From: JAVJUV01 sp040220415
Lineage (GTDB): Bacteria; Pseudomonadota; Alphaproteobacteria; Rhodobacterales; Rhodobacteraceae
Reading direction: 5' to 3'
DNA: 64,000 bases
Assembly (NCBI GenBank): GCA_040220415.1
Contig: JAVJUV010000119.1
Span: 1 to 64,000, forward strand
Of the stretch, positions 25,206 to 33,644 are shown piece after piece. Made by a program: the position numbers and the translations under genes. The notes under the pieces are model-generated. The model was not told where the DNA came from. It searched no databases and worked only from the letters and a program-made list of their open reading frames with translations. How positions within the stretch are numbered: the first letter of the stretch is position 1; the number at the start of each line of letters is the position of its first letter.

Positions 25206-25576
25206 TCCACAAGCGCCTGCATCGCAAACCCGGACGATGTAAGAAGCTCCATGACATCGATCAGACGCTGAACATTGGCGCCATCGCGAAGGCGAAGGAC
25301 GACTGTATCATCGGATCGTTCGGTCAGATCGGCCAACGCCGGAATGAGATCATTCTCGCTCGTAGGCAAACCGTTTAGGCGGATCGCCTCCGGGTACACT
25401 TCGACCAGACGCGGCGGCCCGGAGTATTCAGCCGATCCAGTACCAATTCTCAGATCGATGGACCCCTCACCACCAAAACGCGCCGCCAGCATGAAAAAGA
25501 CCAGCAGAAGAAAGACCACGTCGATCATCGGCGTAAGGCTTAGCTTTCTGTGCCGCCTTGGCCGTGCAAAAATCAT
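25202..25576 (-). CDS. exbD: ExbD/TolR-family proton-channel protein, copy 1
   Basis: 124 residues with an RRHRKLSLTPMIDVVFLL segment containing the channel Asp, one membrane span, and a periplasmic domain (VEVYPEAIRLNGLPTSENDL). It couples proton flow to energy transfer to an outer-membrane partner. The ATG at 25576 overlaps the exbB stop (ATGA). The second copy follows immediately, giving an exbB-exbD-exbD order. Confidence 0.87.
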   Translation of the reverse strand: MIFARPRRHRKLSLTPMIDVVFLLLVFFMLAARFGGEGSIDLRIGTGSAEYSGPPRLVEVYPEAIRLNGLPTSENDLIPALADLTERSDDTVVLRLRDGANVQRLIDVMELLTSSGFAMQALVE

Positions 25577-26208
25577 TCTGCGGCCCTGTTGAAAGCTGTT
25601 GATCTGGTCAGGAAAACCCGCGTGGACAGATCCTCCATGTCCATTGCCAGCCGCTCGATCACGCTTTCGAACCACGCCAGGGCAAGAGCCGCCGGAATGG
25701 CCACCGCCATGCCCGCGGCGGTGGTCAACAGCGCTTCCCAGATACCACCGGCAAGATCGGATGGGTCGGCACGAGCGCCGGACGATTGAAGCGCTTGAAA
25801 TGCCTCGATCATGCCCAGCACCGTTCCCAGCAATCCCAGAAGCGGGGCGACAGTAGCAATGACATCCAGGGCGCGTAGGCCCGTGCGCGCCTCGGACAGC
25901 AGGCGCCGGGCGAACCGTTCCGTCTCCTCGCGGGCCTCGGCATCGCCGAAAGACGGGTCAGAGACGGATTGAATGGCATGCCGGGCGACCAGGTACCTCA
26001 ATCCGCCCTTGGCAGTCTCGGGCGCCTGGCCCGTCTTGCGGTAGCTAACCACCATCTCTTCTGCTCTGCGGCCACCCCAAACGCCCAGCTTTGCGAGGCG
26101 AAGCGCCTTCCAGATGATCAGCGTCAAGGTAAATACGCTAAGTGCGGCAATGGCCCAGATGACCGGACCGCCGCGTTCGAAAAGGGGCATGAGGCCCGAG
26201 ATGTCCAT
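25573..26208 (-). CDS. exbB: ExbB/MotA/TolQ-family proton-channel protein
   Basis: Inner-membrane pentameric channel component. 211 residues with three membrane segments: an N-terminal one (PVIWAIAALSVFTLTLIIW), and a paired set around LDVIATVAPLLGLLGTVLGMI and the GIWEALLTTAAGMAVAIPAALAL segment. These last two carry the Thr-rich motifs of the family. The ATG at 26208 has AGGAG 6 nt upstream. It heads the operon exbB-exbD-exbD. The specific partner (TonB or Tol-like) is not encoded nearby. Confidence 0.88.
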   Translation of the reverse strand: MDISGLMPLFERGGPVIWAIAALSVFTLTLIIWKALRLAKLGVWGGRRAEEMVVSYRKTGQAPETAKGGLRYLVARHAIQSVSDPSFGDAEAREETERFARRLLSEARTGLRALDVIATVAPLLGLLGTVLGMIEAFQALQSSGARADPSDLAGGIWEALLTTAAGMAVAIPAALALAWFESVIERLAMDMEDLSTRVFLTRSTAFNRAAE

Positions 26209-26506
26209 CGAAAGCTCCTGATCGCGACACAAGACACCCTGCCGCCGGGATGATGCAAGTTCAAGGGAGAGAGAGACTTCACAACTGGCAACCGACCACG
26301 AAACGCAATGTCTGGCGGTCGCTCGGTTGGTGCCTGGCCTCGAGAGGCCTATTCACCTTGAATTGCAGGAAAACCGGCGAAAACCACCTTCGGTATCGCG
26401 TCGGTGTATGAATGGTTGGAACTGCAATTCAACCGCGCGGCCACCCACTGTCGCAAGCGTGCGCTATCTGCTTGCGACCACTTCCCGAGACTGACTTAAT
26501 CTCGGT
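26209..26506. other. Divergent intergenic region with a long inverted repeat
   Basis: About 300 bases between exbB and the hydantoinase gene, without coding potential. It contains the inverted repeat pair listed separately, and must hold promoters of both flanking operons. Confidence 0.6.
26358..26432. repeat. 11-nt inverted repeat flanking 53 nt
   Basis: TTGAATTGCAG at 26358-26368 is the exact reverse complement of CTGCAATTCAA at 26422-26432. The arms lie 75-140 nt upstream of the hydantoinase start. Candidate operator pair for looping by a regulator, or a cruciform; no regulator gene is adjacent. Confidence 0.6.
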
Positions 26507-27943
26507 ATGTCCGACTTCGATCTGATCCTGCGCGGAGGCCGCGTTCTGACCTCCACTTCCGACAGCGTGGTGGATGTTGGCGTGCGTTCCGGCCGCATCG
26601 CCGCACTGGGGTCTATCGGAGATCGCGCGACGCGCGAGGTCGATTGCTCAGGTCGTGTTGTCACCCCGGGCGGCGTCGATGTGCATGCACATATCGAGCA
26701 GATGTCGGGCATGGGCCTTATGAACGCCGATACCTTCGAGACGGCGACGCGCTCGGCAGCCATCGGAGGTACGACAAGCGTGGTCAGCTTCGCGGCGCAA
26801 AGCAAGGGGCAAAGGCTGGCGGACGCGATGGCGGACTATCAGGCACGAGGAGAACGCGGTGCGGGGATCGACCACGCCTTCCATATCATCGTCAGCGATT
26901 TCGACGCGCCGCATGTGACCGACGATCTGAGGACCCTGATCCAGGCCGGGCATCGGTCGATCAAGGTCTTCACAACATACAACATCAAGCTGAGCGACCG
27001 GGCGATCTGCGACGTGCTGGCCATCGCCAAAGAGGAAGGCGCTCTGGTCTGTGTTCATGCCGAAAACGACGGGCTTATCGGATGGACCAAGGATCGACTG
27101 CTGGCCGCCGGCAAGACGCGGCCCAAGCACCACGCCTTATCCCATCCGCGACTGGCCGAGATCGAGGCGGTGGGTCGCCTGATCGCCTTCGCCGAATTCT
27201 TCGCCGCGCCGGTGATGCTGTTCCACATCTCGACCGCCGAGGGCGTCGCGGCGGTGCGGGCGGCGCAAGCGCGGGGCGTCCCGGTCTGGGCCGAGACCTG
27301 TCCGCATTACCTGTTCATGGACGAAGGCGTGCTGGACCGACCCGGCACCGAAGGCGCCAAGTGGATGTGTTCGCCGCCGCAGCGGACTGCAGCGGATCAG
27401 GAGGCGCTTTGGGGGGGCCTTGCGGACGGCACGCTGTCGCTGGTGTCATCGGATCACGCGCCATATCGCTATGACGAAAGCGGCAAGCTGTCGGCCGGCC
27501 CCGGTGCGACCTTCGCCCAGATGGCCAACGGGCTGCCGGGACTGGAAGTGCGCATGCCGCTGATGTTCGACGCGATGCTCCCCGGCGGCAGGCTGGGCGG
27601 CAAGGAATTCGTGCGACTTTGCTGCTCCGAGCCCGCCCGTGTGCACGGGCTTGCCGACAAGGGCGATATCGTGCCGGGGTTCGACGCGGACCTTGTCGTC
27701 TGGAACCCCGAGCGGCGCCTGATCTTCGGCGCCAACGATCTCCATGACAACGTCAACTACAACCCTTGGGAGGGCCGGACAGTTACCGGTAGGCCCGAGA
27801 CAGTGTTCCTCGGGGGCAAGGTTGTGGTTGAAAACGGCGTTTTCGTTGGAACCTTCGGGGGTGGTCGCTGGCTGAGGCGCGACCGGTTGGGGGTTTCGAC
27901 CGATGCGAGACCCGCGCGTGAATACCGGGAGGCGACGGAATGA
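26507..27943 (+). CDS. Dihydropyrimidinase/hydantoinase family amidohydrolase
   Basis: Hydrolyses cyclic ureides or imides in the cytoplasm. 478 residues. Metal-site residues visible in order are DVHAH (two His), the carboxylated Lys in SIKVFTTYN, VHAEND, LFHISTAEG and SSDHAPY with the catalytic Asp. The protein aligns in layout with D-hydantoinase and dihydropyrimidinase. Its stop overlaps the racemase start (ATGA), and a DHDPS-family gene follows, so the substrate is probably a 5-substituted hydantoin or related imide, not uracil. No N-carbamoylase gene is present here. Confidence 0.85.
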   Translation: MSDFDLILRGGRVLTSTSDSVVDVGVRSGRIAALGSIGDRATREVDCSGRVVTPGGVDVHAHIEQMSGMGLMNADTFETATRSAAIGGTTSVVSFAAQSKGQRLADAMADYQARGERGAGIDHAFHIIVSDFDAPHVTDDLRTLIQAGHRSIKVFTTYNIKLSDRAICDVLAIAKEEGALVCVHAENDGLIGWTKDRLLAAGKTRPKHHALSHPRLAEIEAVGRLIAFAEFFAAPVMLFHISTAEGVAAVRAAQARGVPVWAETCPHYLFMDEGVLDRPGTEGAKWMCSPPQRTAADQEALWGGLADGTLSLVSSDHAPYRYDESGKLSAGPGATFAQMANGLPGLEVRMPLMFDAMLPGGRLGGKEFVRLCCSEPARVHGLADKGDIVPGFDADLVVWNPERRLIFGANDLHDNVNYNPWEGRTVTGRPETVFLGGKVVVENGVFVGTFGGGRWLRRDRLGVSTDARPAREYREATE

Positions 27944-28611
27944 CGTTGTACGTCATCAATCCCAATTCATCGAAGCATGTGACGGAGGGTATCGACCGCG
28001 CGGTCGAACCTTTACGTGCATGGGGGCATCCCATCAATTGCCTGACGTTGGCGGAAGGCCCCCCGGGGATCGAGACGGACGCCCATGTAGCGGACGTAGT
28101 CGAACCGCTGCTTCGGTTGGCAGCCTCGCTGGAGGATGCGAGCGGCATCGTATCGGCCTGTTTCAGCGATCCAGGCGTGGTACTTATGCGGTCGAAATTG
28201 CGCGTGCCTGTCATTGGAATCCGGGAAGCTGCGGTGACACAGGCGCTGACTTTGGGAGATAGGTTCGGCGTGATCGCCATTGGGGAGGCGTCGGTTCGGC
28301 GGCACTTGGCCGCTTTCGAGGCAATGGGCGTGCTCAGACGGCTGGGCGGGGACCGACCGCTTGGGCTTTCGGTGATCGAACTGTCGGATCGGGAGAAGAC
28401 CCTGGGACGGATGATCGAGGTCGGGCGTGCCTTGCGGGACAAGGATGGCGCAGACGTGCTGATCATGGGCTGCGCGGGAATGACGGAGTACCGGTGCGAG
28501 ATCGAAACCGCAACCGGGCTGCCGGTGATCGAGCCTTGCCAGGCGGCGGTTGCCCTGGCTCTGGGACGAATTGATCTTGCTCTGATACATGGAGAGACCA
28601 CTCATGCTTGA
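27940..28611 (+). CDS. Asp/Glu/hydantoin racemase family protein
   Basis: 223 residues. The two catalytic-Cys segments are visible (SACFSDPGV near residue 75 and MGCAGMTEY near residue 181), together with the N-terminal VINPNSSKHVTEGI that is typical of hydantoin racemases. It likely interconverts the enantiomers of the substrate used by the hydantoinase before it. The gene overlaps both neighbours (4 and 8 nt), so the three genes are surely co-transcribed. Whether it acts on a hydantoin or on an amino or organic acid cannot be told from sequence. Confidence 0.82.
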   Translation: MTLYVINPNSSKHVTEGIDRAVEPLRAWGHPINCLTLAEGPPGIETDAHVADVVEPLLRLAASLEDASGIVSACFSDPGVVLMRSKLRVPVIGIREAAVTQALTLGDRFGVIAIGEASVRRHLAAFEAMGVLRRLGGDRPLGLSVIELSDREKTLGRMIEVGRALRDKDGADVLIMGCAGMTEYRCEIETATGLPVIEPCQAAVALALGRIDLALIHGETTHA

Positions 28612-29515
28612 CGAAACCGCCAGCGGCGTTTTCACCATCGCTGCGACCCCCTTCATGCCAGACGGATCGCTTGACGAGATAAGCCTCGACCGGATGACCG
28701 ATTTCTACATGGAGAAGGGCGCGACCGGCCTGACGATCCTGGGCATGATGGGCGAGGCCGGCAAACTGTCGGCCGACGAGAGTGCGCGCGTGATCAAAAA
28801 GATCTGTGCGCGGGCGAATGTCCCGGTGGTGGTCGGTGTCTCGGCCCCGGGATTCGCCGCCGTCGAGGCACTGTCAAAAGTTGCCATGGACAACGGCGCG
28901 GCTGGCGTGATGGTCGCGCCTCCGGCGACCTTGAAGACCGACGCGCAGATTGTCGGATACTTTCTGGGCATCTCCGAGCGTCTGGGCGAAATTCCGTGGG
29001 TCTTGCAGGACTTCCCATTGGTGACAAACGTGGTGATCGATCCTCAGGTGATTCTGAAAATCGCCGCGGACTGTCCGACGATGGTCATGCTGAAGCATGA
29101 GGACTGGCCGGGACTGGAGAAGATCGCCGCACTGCGTGCCGCGTCGGACAGGGGGTCGAGGCGCATTTCGATACTCTGCGGAAGCGGCGGGCAGTTTCTG
29201 CTCGAGGAAATGATCCGGGGCGCAGACGGCGCGATGACCGGCTTTGCCTTTCCCGAGATGATGCGGGACGTCGTGCATCTGGTGCAAGTCGGCGACGAAA
29301 CGGCGGCCAGGAACGTATTCGATGCCTACCTGCCCTTGGTGCGCTACGAAAGCCAGCCTGGATTGGGGCTGGCCGTTCGGAAATACATCCTGGCGAAGCG
29401 GGGAGCGATTGCCCACGCCACGGTGCGCGCACCGGGGCCAAAACTGACCAGCGCAGCAATCGCCGAAATCGAGACACTAATCGAGCGGCAGGAGACCCGG
29501 CTGGGGCAACTCTGA
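28604..29515 (+). CDS. Dihydrodipicolinate synthase/N-acetylneuraminate lyase family protein
   Basis: A class I aldolase-type TIM barrel of 303 residues. The Schiff-base Lys is in MVMLKHED, and a GMMGEAGKLSADE loop binds the keto acid. The usual Tyr region reads LQDFPL, with Phe in place of the Tyr found in true DHDPS, so it is unlikely to be the lysine-pathway enzyme. The ATG at 28604 has GGAGAG 8 nt upstream, within the end of the racemase gene. In this operon it would cleave or dehydrate a keto-acid intermediate; this is inference. Confidence 0.8.
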   Translation: MLDETASGVFTIAATPFMPDGSLDEISLDRMTDFYMEKGATGLTILGMMGEAGKLSADESARVIKKICARANVPVVVGVSAPGFAAVEALSKVAMDNGAAGVMVAPPATLKTDAQIVGYFLGISERLGEIPWVLQDFPLVTNVVIDPQVILKIAADCPTMVMLKHEDWPGLEKIAALRAASDRGSRRISILCGSGGQFLLEEMIRGADGAMTGFAFPEMMRDVVHLVQVGDETAARNVFDAYLPLVRYESQPGLGLAVRKYILAKRGAIAHATVRAPGPKLTSAAIAEIETLIERQETRLGQL

Positions 29516-29672
29516 CGCACAAGATACTAGTGATACGCGTGTTGCCCGTTTACCGTCGGTCAGGAACATTTCCCTGCGTATAACCCAATCCCGCGCTTTT
29601 CTTGGGCTGCATCACAACATATAGTGCCCCTAACCGGCGGTGCAGGCCCGCCACAGAACAGAGGCGCGAGCA

Positions 29673-30482
29673 GTGGCCCACATCATTGTCGTTGGCAACG
29701 AAAAAGGTGGCGCGGGGAAATCCACCGTCGCCATGCATATCGCAACTGCGCTGGTTCGCATGGGGCATCTGGTTGGCGTCCTCGACCTCGATCTGCGGCA
29801 GCGCAGCTTCGGTCGCTACGTCGACAACCGGGTCGGGTTCATGGAGGCCGAGAACCTTGACTTGCCGACACCGATCTACCGGGAACTGCCCAACATCCCG
29901 AAAGAAAGCCTGGGTCCCGGCGAGAATGTCTACGACCAGAGGCTCTCGGCGGCGGTGACCGGACTGGAGCGGGAAGTCGAATTTATTCTCATCGACTGCC
30001 CGGGTTCTCACACGAGACTGAGCCAGGTGGCCCATTCGCTTGCCGATACCCTGGTTACGCCGTTGAATGACAGTTTTGTCGATTTCGACTTGCTGGCGCA
30101 TATCGATCCCAGAACGAACAAGATCCTCGGTCCTTCCATCTACGCCGAGATGGTCTGGAATGCCCGGCAGCTGAGGGCGCAGGCGGGTTTGGAGCCAATC
30201 GACTGGGTAGTTGTTCGCAACCGGGTTGGCGCACAGGCCATGCACAACAAGAAGAAGATGCAGGACGCGGTCGATTCACTGGCGCGGCGTATCGGCTTTC
30301 GAGTGGCACCGGGATTCTCCGAACGCGTCATCTTCCGCGAGCTTTTTCCACGCGGCCTGACGCTACTGGACCTGCGAGATATCGGCGTGCAGAACCTGAA
30401 CCTGTCGAACGTCGCCGCCCGGCAGGAGCTGCGGGAACTGGTCAAGGAACTGAAATTGCCCGGCGTCAGCGTGGACTTCTAA
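29673..30482 (+). CDS. mipZ: MipZ-type division-plane positioning ATPase
   Basis: A ParA/MinD-like ATPase that forms a gradient from the poles and restricts FtsZ ring formation to mid-cell. About 269 residues. The deviant Walker A is NEKGGAGKSTVAMH, followed by VLDLDLRQRSFGRY and LIDCPGSHTRLS. SFVDFDLLAHIDP and VVVRNRVGAQ are typical of MipZ rather than plasmid ParA. GTG at 29673 starts the conserved AHIIVVGNEKGG. The last 17 nt overlap the 3' end of the convergent gene. Confidence 0.9.
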   Translation: MAHIIVVGNEKGGAGKSTVAMHIATALVRMGHLVGVLDLDLRQRSFGRYVDNRVGFMEAENLDLPTPIYRELPNIPKESLGPGENVYDQRLSAAVTGLEREVEFILIDCPGSHTRLSQVAHSLADTLVTPLNDSFVDFDLLAHIDPRTNKILGPSIYAEMVWNARQLRAQAGLEPIDWVVVRNRVGAQAMHNKKKMQDAVDSLARRIGFRVAPGFSERVIFRELFPRGLTLLDLRDIGVQNLNLSNVAARQELRELVKELKLPGVSVDF

Positions 30483-31560
30483 GACCACCAAGAGAATTCG
30501 TCGCGAATTCCGTCACGCGCAATAACCGCCGACGCAGCCGATTGGCCAAGGTACCCTCGACCGACGCCCTTTTTTCGTCCAACGCCAGTTCGTCCTGCGT
30601 GACGATAGGCTGGAAAATTCCGACCGCGGGAAATACGCCGATTGCATCGACACTCTGGAAATTCCCTTCCTGTTTTTGCCGCCTCATGGCGACAACGGAC
30701 ATGTAAGGCGAGAGTACCCCGAACAGCATGGCCAGGAACCCGGCAAACGACCACCACCAGCGCGCCGCTTCGATACCCGCGTCACTTTCCGTAAGCGTCA
30801 TCTCCAGTGAACTCGTGGCAACGATAAGACTATCCGGCGCTGAGGGAACACCTTGGGCGAACAGTACGTCTGCAACCTTGTCACGCAACGTATTGCCGGT
30901 GATCACGGCACCTTCAACCTCGACAAGGCTGAGCGGTCCAAACGCGTCGAGAACCGCGAGCGGCCCCTGAATGTTGGCTGACTCAGCGACATCAACTGTG
31001 CCTGCATCTTGCACGGCAAAGGCAAGCGCCAGGCCTGAGATCCCCGCAATCGCATGCCGCTGACGTTTCAGCTCCGTCGCAGCTTCGCGGCCCAGGGGTC
31101 GGCGCAGCGTGCTGCGGGTTTTGTGTAGATGACTGGTAGCAAGCGGCAGCAACTCTTCGCCAACGGCATAGATCGGCGTGACCGCAAGCCAGTTCGGCTC
31201 GGCCACGTCACCCACGTTCACCATGATCCGCTCACCTTCGGCGATCTGACCAAGAGCGTTCACCTCGTGGACCAGATTCATGTGCAGTTCGGGCACAAAA
31301 TCCTGGATAAGTACCTGCTCTGGTTGGCCGACTTTCTGAGCCAACACACGATCGGCGAACCGTTGGTCGAGATAATACCCAAGAAGCAGAGATACCCCGA
31401 TGCAAAGAGCACCAACTGCAAGCCATGTTCTTGGGCTCTGAAGGGTATTTCCTACCAGCTTTGGCAAGTTCGGATCCTCACTACACGAATGATCGTTAAG
31501 GCTTTCTTTTTGCAAAGCTAAGTGGGCAGGAACGTGGCACATTCGGGGAACATTGTTCAT
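30466..31560 (-). CDS. Unrecognised inner-membrane protein with large periplasmic domain
   Basis: 364 residues, no family recognised. Two hydrophobic segments stand out: TWLAVGALCIGVSLLLGYYL (about 45-64) and WWWSFAGFLAMLFGVLSPYM (about 266-287). The region between them, about 200 residues, would be periplasmic. The C-terminal part is basic and probably cytoplasmic (EKRASVEGTLANRLRRRLLRV). The ATG at 31560 is used; a TTG one codon earlier also exists. The N-terminal stretch of about 40 residues before the first span is poorly conserved-looking, so a later start is possible. A perfect 21-nt palindrome lies directly upstream. Confidence 0.6.
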   Translation of the reverse strand: MNNVPRMCHVPAHLALQKESLNDHSCSEDPNLPKLVGNTLQSPRTWLAVGALCIGVSLLLGYYLDQRFADRVLAQKVGQPEQVLIQDFVPELHMNLVHEVNALGQIAEGERIMVNVGDVAEPNWLAVTPIYAVGEELLPLATSHLHKTRSTLRRPLGREAATELKRQRHAIAGISGLALAFAVQDAGTVDVAESANIQGPLAVLDAFGPLSLVEVEGAVITGNTLRDKVADVLFAQGVPSAPDSLIVATSSLEMTLTESDAGIEAARWWWSFAGFLAMLFGVLSPYMSVVAMRRQKQEGNFQSVDAIGVFPAVGIFQPIVTQDELALDEKRASVEGTLANRLRRRLLRVTEFATNSLGGLRSPR

Positions 31561-31563
31561 CAA

Positions 31564-31584
31564 TCAAGAACGCAGCGTTCTTGA
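31564..31584. promoter_or_regulatory. Perfect palindrome upstream of the unknown membrane-protein gene
   Basis: Ten-base arms TCAAGAACGC and GCGTTCTTGA flank a single central A. There is no T-run in either direction, so an operator is more likely than a terminator. It sits 4-24 nt ahead of the ATG at 31560, i.e. where a bound repressor would block transcription or translation of that gene. Confidence 0.6.
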
Positions 31585-31594
31585 AGTTATACCG

Positions 31595-31632
31595 AAAAAC
31601 GAAGAAAGGCGGCCGACTGGTCAGCGACCGCC
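31595..31632 (-). terminator. Probable terminator after the FrcA-like gene
   Basis: On the minus strand GGCGGTCG and CGGCCGCC pair (one wobble) around a 9-nt loop and are followed by a T-rich run (TTTCTTCGTTTTT). It ends the operon of the sugar importer that reads leftward. Confidence 0.75.
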
Positions 31633-31671
31633 CTTGTTCTCCAAGTAGTCCGTACGAGTCTGCCGGGGCGC

Positions 31672-32442
31672 TCAGATGCGCTCCAGCATCTTCGCCAGAT
31701 CGCCGATTTCGGCTCCGCCGGCCATGAGACGTCGGATATCGTCGCCTTCCAGTTCGTGGCGAGTGCCCTGCCCGATCACTTCTCCCAGACTGAGAAATGT
31801 GAAGCGATCGGCAATCAGTTTCGAATGGATCTCGTTGTGAGTGATGAAGATGATCGCAATGTCGCCGCGATCGCGGACGGTCTTGATCGTCTTCAGCACC
31901 TCCATCTGCTGCTTCTGACCCAGAGCCGAGGTCGGCTCGTCCAGAATCAGAACCTTCGCGCCGAAATAGATGGCGCGCGCGATGGCAAGTGTCTGGCGCT
32001 GACCGCCCGACATCGTACCCACGGCTTGCTGCGGGTCCGAGATATCGATGCCGATCTTCAGCATCTCGTCATGGGCGATCTTGTCCATCTCCTTCATCCG
32101 GAGCGTGCCGAGTGGACCTTTCAGCTCACGCCCCATGAAGAAGTTGCGCGTCACGCTCATCAACTGGTTCAGGGCGAGATCCTGGTAGACAGTACCGATA
32201 CCGGCCGCCGTGGCGTCGCGCGGCGAACGGAAATTGACCGGCTTGCCTTCGACATGAATTTTGCCTTCGGTCGGTTGGTGAACGCCGGCAAGAACCTTGA
32301 TCAGTGTGGACTTTCCGGCGCCGTTGTCGCCAAGAAGGGCGTGCACCTCGCCGGGATAGACATCCAGGCTGACGCCCGCGAGCGCTGTGAACGGACCAAA
32401 TTTCTTGACCACGTTTTCGACGCGCATGTACGGTTCGGCCAT
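31672..32442 (-). CDS. Sugar ABC importer ATP-binding protein (FrcA-like)
   Basis: Energises import of a sugar. 256 residues with Walker A GDNGAGKSTLIK, signature MSGGQRQTLAIARA, Walker B VLILDEPTSALG and the switch His in IIFITHNE. It is a single ATPase domain as in fructose FrcA, unlike the duplicated RbsA/XylG. It follows the permease with a 3-nt gap and is the last gene of the operon. A terminator lies 40-80 nt downstream. The sugar is not defined by sequence. Confidence 0.87.
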   Translation of the reverse strand: MAEPYMRVENVVKKFGPFTALAGVSLDVYPGEVHALLGDNGAGKSTLIKVLAGVHQPTEGKIHVEGKPVNFRSPRDATAAGIGTVYQDLALNQLMSVTRNFFMGRELKGPLGTLRMKEMDKIAHDEMLKIGIDISDPQQAVGTMSGGQRQTLAIARAIYFGAKVLILDEPTSALGQKQQMEVLKTIKTVRDRGDIAIIFITHNEIHSKLIADRFTFLSLGEVIGQGTRHELEGDDIRRLMAGGAEIGDLAKMLERI

Positions 32443-32445
32443 AGT

Positions 32446-33558
32446 TCAGATCCCCCCTGTTATGCGTTTGCGGATGCGTTCGTTGGCGAACACGGCGGCC
32501 AGAAGCACAGTGCCGACGAAAACGCGGAACCACGAGCCATCGATCCACGGGATGAAGAACACGGCATTGGCCACCAGACCCACGGTCACCGCACCGAAGA
32601 CAACCCCGATCACCGAGCCGAAACCGCCAGTCATCAGCGTCCCGCCGACGACGGCGATGGCGATGGCCTCAAGCTCTTTCAGATTGCCCTTGGCGGCATC
32701 CGAAGTGTTGGTGTCGAAGACTTGGCAGGCTGCGAAGATGGTGGCGCAGAAGGCGGTAAACATGAAGAGCCCCACCTTGACCTTGTTGACCGGAACGCCG
32801 TTTGCACGCGCGGCCTCTTTGTTGTCGCCAGTGGCGTAAATCCAGTTGCCTAGCTGAGTGCGGCTGAGAACGAAGTACGCGACACCGGCGATGATGATCC
32901 ACCAGAGAAAGCGGGCGTCGAAGCCCGTGACCCATTGCTCGTCCCTGCGATTCAGGTTGCCGCCCAGCATGAACCAGAGGTCATAGAACCAACTGAAGAC
33001 CTCGCCGCCCATAAGCTCGGCGAACCAGCTGGTTTCCTTGAAATCCGGCAGCCCGGAAATCTGCGTCGACTGGTTGATCAGGCGGAAGGACACTTCGGTC
33101 GTTCCACGAAGGAAAAAGAGAAAACCCAGCGTGACGATGAAACTGGACAGGCCGGATCTGACGACAATCGTTCCGATGATCCAGCCAATGGAGAGCGTCA
33201 TGGCAAGCGTGATGATGAAGGCTGCAAAGGGCGAGGCTTCGCCCATGCCGAAAGGCAGTCCCCATTTCAGCATCATCGCCATCGACATACCGGCAAATCC
33301 GATCATCGAACCTATCGAAAGATCGAACTCGCCCGCGATCATCAAGAGCGCCGCGCCGGTGGCGATGATCCCGAACTGCGCGATGATTGCAACGTTGTTC
33401 TTGACGCCAAGTGCGTTGAATGCCTTGCCGTCGGATGCGATAGCCAGTGCCGTGATGATCACCACCATGACCACGAACGCGCCCATTTCGGGTCTGCGTA
33501 GCATACGCTGAAGCCAGGTTTCCTGTTTCAGCCTGTCGGATTCGCTGCGACCTGCCAT
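32446..33558 (-). CDS. Sugar ABC importer permease (RbsC/FrcC family)
   Basis: An inner-membrane channel of 370 residues with about 9-10 hydrophobic segments. The family motif for ATPase contact and the conserved ends are visible (LMIAGEFDLSIGSMIGFAGM near the first third, EAIAIAVVGGTLMTGGFGSVIG near the C-terminus). Both are typical of BPD_transp_2 permeases. It lies between the binding-protein and ATPase genes, separated from the former by a hairpin. Confidence 0.88.
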   Translation of the reverse strand: MAGRSESDRLKQETWLQRMLRRPEMGAFVVMVVIITALAIASDGKAFNALGVKNNVAIIAQFGIIATGAALLMIAGEFDLSIGSMIGFAGMSMAMMLKWGLPFGMGEASPFAAFIITLAMTLSIGWIIGTIVVRSGLSSFIVTLGFLFFLRGTTEVSFRLINQSTQISGLPDFKETSWFAELMGGEVFSWFYDLWFMLGGNLNRRDEQWVTGFDARFLWWIIIAGVAYFVLSRTQLGNWIYATGDNKEAARANGVPVNKVKVGLFMFTAFCATIFAACQVFDTNTSDAAKGNLKELEAIAIAVVGGTLMTGGFGSVIGVVFGAVTVGLVANAVFFIPWIDGSWFRVFVGTVLLAAVFANERIRKRITGGI

Positions 33559-33593
33559 ATCCCCTCCCGCGAAGTGTCATTACCCCAAAGAAC

Positions 33594-33623
33594 GAGGACA
33601 GCCGGTGAAAACCGCCTGTCCTC
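33594..33623. repeat. Hairpin between binding-protein and permease genes
   Basis: GAGGACAG-C-CGGT, GAAA loop, ACCG-C-CTGTCCTC. On the minus strand it follows the binding-protein gene and lacks a strong T-run, so it may stabilise that part of the mRNA rather than fully terminate. Confidence 0.7.
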
Positions 33624-33644
33624 TCTTTCATCATGCAACAAACC

